Origin: Clostridiales bacterium
GTDB lineage: Bacteria; Bacillota; Clostridia; Lachnospirales; CAG-274
Reading direction: 5' to 3'
DNA length: 8,120 nt
NCBI GenBank assembly: GCA_021202835.1
Contig: JAJQCI010000289.1
Coordinates: 8,498 to 16,617, forward strand
Below the pieces are notes generated by a model that worked only from the letters and a program-made list of their open reading frames with translations, was not told where the DNA came from and searched no databases. Numbering within the stretch: the first letter of the stretch is position 1; each line of letters begins with the position of its first letter. The translations under genes were made by a program, and so were the position numbers. Shown piece by piece: positions 4,511-8,120 of the stretch.

Positions 4511-5004
4511 TTCTCTCAATGAGAAAGCAGGGGCTTGTGCTTTTGTTTGTCTGCCTTTTGGGCTTCGGCTTCGGCTTTCTCTATGACATTTTAAGGCTGT
4601 ACCGAAGAGGCTTTAAAACCCCTGCCGTTTTGTGTATGGCCGAAGATTTTATATATTGGGTTTTTGCCGCCCTGACGGTTTTCGGGCTTCTTTTGGGCAT
4701 AAACTACGGCGAGGTAAGGCTTTACACCGTTTTGGGCTTTATGGGCGGAATGGTTTTTTATTATCTGAAGGTAAGCCCCATTTTTACCGGGCTGTCTCTG
4801 AGATTATTGAGAGCAGTTAAAAGAAGGCTTTTGAAGGCTTCGGCCCCCTTCCTTAAGGCGGGAAATAATATAAAATTATGGTTGAAAAAAAAGGCTGTGT
4901 GGGTTATAATATATTTATGGCACAGGTTTAAGCCAATATGTGCTGTTGGGAGGCGATTCAAACGAAAACCGAAAATAAAGAAAACAAAACGAAAAAAAAC
5001 GTAA
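4507..5004 (+). CDS. yabQ: spore cortex biosynthesis protein YabQ
   Basis: A 165-residue integral membrane protein. Hydrophobic segments lie at about 8-27 (with the family motif GFGFGFLYDILRLYRR), 46-64 and 70-86, and a fourth weaker one near 130-138. The tail is extremely basic (RRFKRKPKIKKTKRKKT). YabQ localises to the membranes around the forespore in Bacillus and is required for cortex formation. GTG 4507 is preferred because GTGA overlaps the yabP stop, a layout typical of translational coupling, and because homologues have a similar distance to GFLxDxxR; ATG 4519 is the alternative and also lacks a good Shine-Dalgarno. The 3' part carries a promoter for divIC and overlaps its start. YabQ proteins vary in length, so the size is normal. 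Confidence 0.92.
   Translation: MILSMRKQGLVLLFVCLLGFGFGFLYDILRLYRRGFKTPAVLCMAEDFIYWVFAALTVFGLLLGINYGEVRLYTVLGFMGGMVFYYLKVSPIFTGLSLRLLRAVKRRLLKASAPFLKAGNNIKLWLKKKAVWVIIYLWHRFKPICAVGRRFKRKPKIKKTKRKKT
4882..4910 (+). promoter_or_regulatory. sigma-A promoter for divIC, inside yabQ
   Basis: TTGAAA (4882-4887), a 17-base spacer and a perfect TATAAT (4905-4910) lie within the yabQ coding region. Transcription would begin near 4917, just before divIC. This would give the division gene expression in growing cells independent of the sporulation genes upstream. Confidence 0.8.
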
Positions 5005-5276
5005 AGCCCGGCTTTTGGGTGGCTTATGTTGTTGCCGTAATCGCCATGCTGGGGGTTTTCGGTGCAGGTATGGCTTCCTGTCTCACTGCAAACAGAGAGC
5101 TTGTAACAAGCAAGGCAGAGCTTGAGGAATCTGTTAAAGACGAAAAACAGAGAAAGTCAGAGCTTTCAATGGAAGGCGACTATTATAAATCAGACGAATA
5201 TTATGAAAAAATAGCAAGGGAAAAGCTGGGGCTCGTCATGCCCAACGAAATTACCTTCATAGACCAAAATAAGTAG
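4938..5276 (+). CDS. divIC: septum formation initiator DivIC/FtsB-like protein
   Basis: A small bitopic division protein: a short basic cytoplasmic head (ENKENKTKKNVK), one membrane span (about 26-47), a coiled-coil-like outer segment (about 51-78), and the family C-terminal motif YYEKIAREKLGLVMPNEITF (about 87-106). It acts at the septum with FtsL and the DivIB/FtsQ protein. From ATG 4938 the length is 112, and the gene overlaps yabQ by 67 bases. That ATG has a poor ribosome site, and a strong GGGAGG (4948-4953) lies inside the resulting reading frame, 8 bases before an in-frame ACG (4962). The true start may therefore be 4962, giving 104 residues. The order after yabQ equals that in Bacillus, and a near-consensus promoter lies upstream inside yabQ. 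Confidence 0.93.
   Translation: MCCWEAIQTKTENKENKTKKNVKPGFWVAYVVAVIAMLGVFGAGMASCLTANRELVTSKAELEESVKDEKQRKSELSMEGDYYKSDEYYEKIAREKLGLVMPNEITFIDQNK
4948..4953 (+). promoter_or_regulatory. strong Shine-Dalgarno that questions the divIC start
   Basis: GGGAGG lies 8 bases before ACG (4962) in the divIC frame. No ATG, GTG or TTG occurs in frame at a suitable distance; the upstream ATG 4938 would translate the site itself as part of MCCWEAIQ. Confidence 0.5.
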
Positions 5277-5285
5277 GGATTTAAA

Positions 5286-5774
5286 ATGAACCTGATTCAA
5301 AACATATTTACAAAAATGACTGAATATGAGGACAGCCCAAAAAGAATAAACCACTTTTTAAAGGTTTGGGGCTATGCCTCTTTTATAGGCAGGGCCGAGG
5401 GCCTTTCCGAAAGGGAACAGCTTATTTTGGAGGCTGCCGCTCTTACCCACGACATAGGCATAAAGCCTGCCCTTATAAAATATAACTCCTCCGCCGGCAA
5501 ATATCAGGAGGAGCTGGGGCCTGACGCCGCCGAAAAGCTTTTATCGGGGCTTACAGAAGATGATGAGCTTATAAAAAGAGTCTGCACTCTTATAGGCAGA
5601 CACCACACCTATGAGGGTATAGACGGCGCCGACTGTCAAATTCTTATTGAAGCAGACTTTATTGTAAATGCCTTTGAAGACGGCTTAAGCCGGGAGGCTG
5701 TTGAGACTGCTTCCGAGAAAATTTTCAAAACTTCGGAGGGCAAAAGAATTTTAAAGGAGACTTTCCTTAAATAA
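5286..5774 (+). CDS. HD-domain phosphohydrolase
   Basis: The 162-residue protein is a single HD domain, a metal-dependent phosphohydrolase fold. Likely metal ligands are H23 (RINHFLKVWGYA), H55-D56 (LTHDIGI) and D124 (LIEADFIVN), with H106-H107 (GRHHTYEG) also in place, so the site looks intact. There is no partner domain, signal peptide or membrane segment; it should be cytoplasmic. ATG 5286 lies 9 bases after the divIC stop, with AGGGA just upstream, so the genes are probably co-transcribed. Substrates of such stand-alone HD proteins vary widely (nucleotides, signalling nucleotides, other phosphate esters), and nothing here selects one. The family is secure, the substrate unknown. Confidence 0.88.
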   Translation: MNLIQNIFTKMTEYEDSPKRINHFLKVWGYASFIGRAEGLSEREQLILEAAALTHDIGIKPALIKYNSSAGKYQEELGPDAAEKLLSGLTEDDELIKRVCTLIGRHHTYEGIDGADCQILIEADFIVNAFEDGLSREAVETASEKIFKTSEGKRILKETFLK

Positions 5775-5784
5775 TAAAATCTAT

Positions 5785-5812
5785 ACAGTTCAGCAGGGCA
5801 CAGCTGAACTGC
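5785..5812 (+). repeat. minimal hairpin related to the ends of the palindromic element
   Basis: CAGTTCAGC (5786-5794) pairs perfectly with GCTGAACTG (5803-5811) around AGGGCACA. The first ten bases ACAGTTCAGC (5785-5794) are identical to 3991-4000 in the left end of the large element, and AGGGCAC in the loop also occurs at 4057-4063. It looks like an element reduced to its two ends. It fills most of the 70-base gap between the HD gene and the isomerase gene. It has no T tract after it on the plus strand. Confidence 0.6.
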
Positions 5813-5844
5813 TGCAAAAAAATCAAAAGAGAAAGGGTGTTTTT

Positions 5845-6693
5845 ATGGGATTCGGTATGAGAGGACACGATTTGTGTTCAAAAAGAGGCTTTGAGGATTT
5901 CTGCATTGCCGTAAAGGAGCTGGGTGTTTCCGACATTCAGCTTGCTTTCAAAAAATCCATCACAGATATTAAGTTCGACACGGGTATGTATTCTCCCGGG
6001 CTCGCCAATTATTTAAAGAGAACTCTGGATAAATACGGCGTTCACGTTGCGGTTTTGGGCTGCTACATAAACCCCACAAACCCCATTGAAGAAAAAAGAC
6101 AGGCAGATGTTAAAAAGTTTATAGAACATCTTAAATATGCCAGAATTTTAGGCGCCGATATGGTAGGAACGGAAACGGGCCGCTTTGACCCTAAGCTTAA
6201 ACATAACCCAGCCACATATACCGAAGCAGGCTATCAGCCTCTTCTTAAGTCAATGAGAGAAATAGTTGACGCCGCTGAAAAGCTGGGCGTTATCGTAGGC
6301 GTTGAAGGCGTTGCAACCCATACCCTTTACTGCCCCGAAATGATGTTAAGATTTTTAAGAGACATAGACTCTCCCAATGTTGAGGTTATTTTAGACCCTG
6401 TTAATCTTCTTGATGAAAAAAATTATAAAAATCAGGATAAGATTATAAACAGAGCCTTTGAGCTTTACGGTGACAAAATTTCCGTTATGCATATTAAAGA
6501 CTTTAAGATTGAAGACGGCGAGCTTAAATTCGAACACGTAGGCGACGGCCTGTTTAACTACGAGCCGACCCTCAGAAATCTTAAGTTAAAGAAGCCCTAT
6601 ATAACAATGCTCCTTGAATGTTCTACGCCGGAAAGATATCATTCCGACAGTGAATATCTTCAGAAGCTTTACGACGAAATTACAGAGGAATAA
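5845..6693 (+). CDS. sugar phosphate isomerase/epimerase-like TIM-barrel protein
   Basis: The 282-residue product belongs to the xylose isomerase-like / AP endonuclease 2 TIM-barrel superfamily, which binds divalent metal and often interconverts keto sugars or carries out epimerisations. Likely metal ligands at strand ends are E154 (VGVEGV), D184 (VILDPVN), H216 (VMHIKDF) and E258 (LLECS); K218-D219 after the histidine is also typical. LGCYINPTNP (71-80) and GTETG (108-112) are further conserved-looking strands. No signal peptide is present, so it is cytoplasmic. ATG 5845 has AAAGGG-type pairing upstream. No transport or sugar gene lies beside it, so the substrate cannot be inferred. It ends before a shared terminator. 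Confidence 0.87.
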   Translation: MGFGMRGHDLCSKRGFEDFCIAVKELGVSDIQLAFKKSITDIKFDTGMYSPGLANYLKRTLDKYGVHVAVLGCYINPTNPIEEKRQADVKKFIEHLKYARILGADMVGTETGRFDPKLKHNPATYTEAGYQPLLKSMREIVDAAEKLGVIVGVEGVATHTLYCPEMMLRFLRDIDSPNVEVILDPVNLLDEKNYKNQDKIINRAFELYGDKISVMHIKDFKIEDGELKFEHVGDGLFNYEPTLRNLKLKKPYITMLLECSTPERYHSDSEYLQKLYDEITEE

Positions 6694-6695
6694 TT

Positions 6696-6749
6696 CCCAA
6701 ATAATCCGGGATGCATAACAGGCGTCTTTAAGGCTTATATTTATTTGGG
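6696..6749 (+). other. 9-bp inverted repeat in the 3' untranslated region
   Basis: CCCAAATAA (6696-6704) and TTATTTGGG (6741-6749) are perfectly complementary across a 36-base loop, followed by A-rich rather than T-rich sequence. It could be a stability structure at the 3' end of the isomerase message; the evidence is only the pairing. Confidence 0.35.
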
Positions 6750-6774
6750 CAAAAAAATATTTTAAAAAATGTCT

Positions 6775-6817
6775 TAAAAAAGCGCTGATAAATATGTTCA
6801 GCGCTTCTTTTGAGTTT
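6775..6817. terminator. bidirectional intrinsic terminator between convergent genes
   Basis: AAGCGCTGA (6780-6788) pairs perfectly with TCAGCGCTT (6798-6806) around a 9-base loop. On the plus strand TTCTTTTGAGTTTT follows. On the minus strand the stem is followed by TTTTTT (complement of 6776-6781), an even better tract. It ends both the isomerase gene and the exporter gene. Confidence 0.9.
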
Positions 6818-6846
6818 TAAAAATTCCACTGATATGTTTGCTGTTT

Positions 6847-7434
6847 TCAGCCTGCTAAAATTTTAACAGCACAGTATAAGAGGAAAATTCCCAATATCAA
6901 ATTAATTTGTCTGTAATATTTTTTGAAAATATTCTGCATTTTGTCTCCGCAGAATGACCATGTTATGTTTGCAATAAACCCCAGCCCTGCAATGCCGATT
7001 CCGCTCAGCATAATTTTCGGAAAGGAAGCGACATAGGGAATAAGGTAGACAGACATAAGCGTAATAACGTATAAATATATTTTAACATTCAAAAGCTGCA
7101 GCGACAGGCCTGTTATGAAAGCAGGAGGCTTACTCTCTGTTTCGCTTAAAGGCTTACTTAAAATAGTATGCAGAGCAAGATAACCAACATATAAGCCGCC
7201 CACATATTTTAAAATTCCGAAAACAGAAGAAAGATATGTATTTACGGCATAAACGGCAATTATACATATATATATTGCACAAAAATGCCCGCAGCACAAG
7301 CCCTTTAAAAAGGGTATGCTTTTCTTTCTGCCGTAAACTATAGCAAGATTCAAAGACAAAACATTTGCCGGCCCCGGTGTAAAAGCGGTCGCAGCCATAT
7401 AGCTGAGCATTGTCCAAAACATAGTAATTGTCAT
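6847..7434 (-). CDS. LysE/RhtB-family amino acid exporter
   Basis: A 195-residue membrane protein with about six hydrophobic segments. It has the LysE family signatures: TPGPANVLSLNLAIVYGRKKSIPFLKGLCCGHF (19-51) at the end of the first span, GGLYVGYLALHTI in the third, and FITGLSLQLLNVKIYLYVITLMSVY before the fourth. These proteins export amino acids or related metabolites by proton exchange. ATG 7434-7432 was chosen because GAGGTG (7446-7441) lies 6 bases upstream; an in-frame GTG at 7443 overlaps that site. The gene has its own promoter (7493-7465) and a strong terminator, so it is a single-gene unit. No regulator of the LysR or Lrp type is adjacent, and the exported compound cannot be told. 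Confidence 0.93.
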   Translation of the reverse strand: MTITMFWTMLSYMAATAFTPGPANVLSLNLAIVYGRKKSIPFLKGLCCGHFCAIYICIIAVYAVNTYLSSVFGILKYVGGLYVGYLALHTILSKPLSETESKPPAFITGLSLQLLNVKIYLYVITLMSVYLIPYVASFPKIMLSGIGIAGLGFIANITWSFCGDKMQNIFKKYYRQINLILGIFLLYCAVKILAG

Positions 7435-7464
7435 ATTCAGCACCTCATTTCTTTTTATAACGTA

Positions 7465-7493
7465 AATATACCAAATTAGTGCAGGTTTTTCAA
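7465..7493 (-). promoter_or_regulatory. sigma-A promoter for the exporter gene
   Basis: On the minus strand TTGAAA (7493-7488), a 17-base spacer and TATATT (7470-7465), preceded by TGG, form a good promoter. Transcription would start near 7458, leaving a short leader before the ATG at 7434. Confidence 0.75.
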
Positions 7494-7551
7494 GTCATTT
7501 TTTAATTTATAGGCAGTTTATAAATTTTTCATTATTTTCCGAACTAAATAA

Positions 7552-7557
7552 TATAAT
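7552..7557 (+). promoter_or_regulatory. possible -10 box for the amidase gene
   Basis: A perfect TATAAT lies 28 bases before the amidase start in very AT-rich DNA. No convincing -35 box is found at 16-18 bases upstream (TCATTA at 7529 is the best), so either the promoter is weak or needs an activator, or the match is by chance. Confidence 0.35.
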
Positions 7558-7585
7558 AATTACAGAAATAACCGGAAGTGGTTTT

Positions 7586-8116
7586 ATGAAAATATTTATA
7601 GACCCGGGTCACGGCGGAACAAACCCCGGGGCAATAGGCATTGACGGTTTGAAGGAGGCAGAGATAAATTTGGATGTTTCTCTGCGTCTGGGTGAAATTT
7701 TGGCAGGCAGAGGCTATGACATTGAATATTCACACACAGGTGACGAAACCCTCAGCCTTGCAGAAAGAGCAAACCGGGCCAACGCATGGGGCGCAGACTA
7801 TTTTATAAGCATACACTGCAACTCAAACTCCGACCCGTCTATAGGCGGCACAGAAACATTTTATTATAAAGCCGGAACAACGGCGGAGCGGTTCGCCGAA
7901 ACAGTTAACAACGCACTTGTAGCCGAGATAAACCTAAGAGACATAGGGATATTTGCCAGAAATTTGGCTGTTCTCAGGCTGACACGAATGCCGGCGGTTT
8001 TAACGGAGCTGGCCTTTCTTACAAATCCGGCGGAAGCCGCCCTTCTTGAAACAGCCGAATTTCGTCAGAGCTGCGCCGTGGGGCTGGCCGACGGAATAAC
8101 GGAGTTTACTTCTTAA
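7586..8116 (+). CDS. N-acetylmuramoyl-L-alanine amidase (Amidase_3), no signal peptide
   Basis: The 176-residue protein is a bare zinc amidase domain that cuts the bond between N-acetylmuramic acid and L-alanine in peptidoglycan. Zinc ligands are H9 (DPGHGG), E24 (GLKEAEINL) and H77 (SIHCNS); the catalytic glutamate is E141 (PAVLTELAFLTN). All are present, so it should be active. There is no signal peptide, membrane anchor or wall-binding repeat. Known leaderless relatives include the Bacillus mother-cell lysis enzyme CwlC and many phage endolysins, but no phage genes are seen here, so a role in sporulation or cell lysis is an inference. ATG 7586 has GGAAGTGG upstream. The stop lies 4 bases before the window ends, so the gene is complete. 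Confidence 0.94.
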   Translation: MKIFIDPGHGGTNPGAIGIDGLKEAEINLDVSLRLGEILAGRGYDIEYSHTGDETLSLAERANRANAWGADYFISIHCNSNSDPSIGGTETFYYKAGTTAERFAETVNNALVAEINLRDIGIFARNLAVLRLTRMPAVLTELAFLTNPAEAALLETAEFRQSCAVGLADGITEFTS

Positions 8117-8120
8117 AAAC

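Overview
The window looks like chromosomal DNA from an endospore-forming member of the Clostridia (Firmicutes). The evidence is the sporulation genes yabP and yabQ, the order mazG-hup-rqcP-yabP-yabQ-divIC, Shine-Dalgarno sites of the GGAGG type, and promoters close to the sigma-A consensus. The genus cannot be fixed from the sequence. The genes are mostly housekeeping. The unusual material lies between them: a palindromic repeat family, promoters buried inside genes, and unclear start codons.

Layout. On the minus strand at the left edge is the start of a truncated gene with a hydrophobic N-terminus (1-106). The spacer after it holds half a copy of a repeat (153-229), then a strong promoter (261-289) and a folded leader for rplS (ribosomal protein L19, 394-759), which ends at its own terminator. 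Next, on the plus strand, are the ribosome-assembly GTPase rbgA, a small Asn/Ser/Arg-rich ORF (1875-2042) with a site resembling those cut by the spore protease GPR, the tRNA methylase trmL, and mazG. A strong sigma-A promoter inside the 3' end of mazG reads into hup (HU protein), followed by rqcP (ribosome quality control).

Between rqcP and yabP lies a 195-bp nested palindrome (3988-4182) that can fold into a three-way junction. yabP and yabQ overlap by four bases. A second near-consensus promoter inside yabQ probably gives the division gene divIC expression independent of sporulation. An HD-domain hydrolase follows, then a minimal hairpin related to the palindrome (5785-5811) and a TIM-barrel sugar-phosphate isomerase/epimerase-like gene. 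A bidirectional terminator separates that gene from a convergent LysE-type exporter on the minus strand (6847-7434). A divergent N-acetylmuramoyl-L-alanine amidase without signal peptide ends the window.

Together the genes cover translation (L19, RbgA, TrmL, RqcP), nucleotide clean-up (MazG), nucleoid structure (HU), sporulation (YabP, YabQ, perhaps the small ORF) and division or cell wall (DivIC, amidase). I see no defence system, CRISPR array, transposase gene, tRNA or rRNA. The best candidate for something undescribed is the palindromic repeat family, with three related copies in 8 kb.
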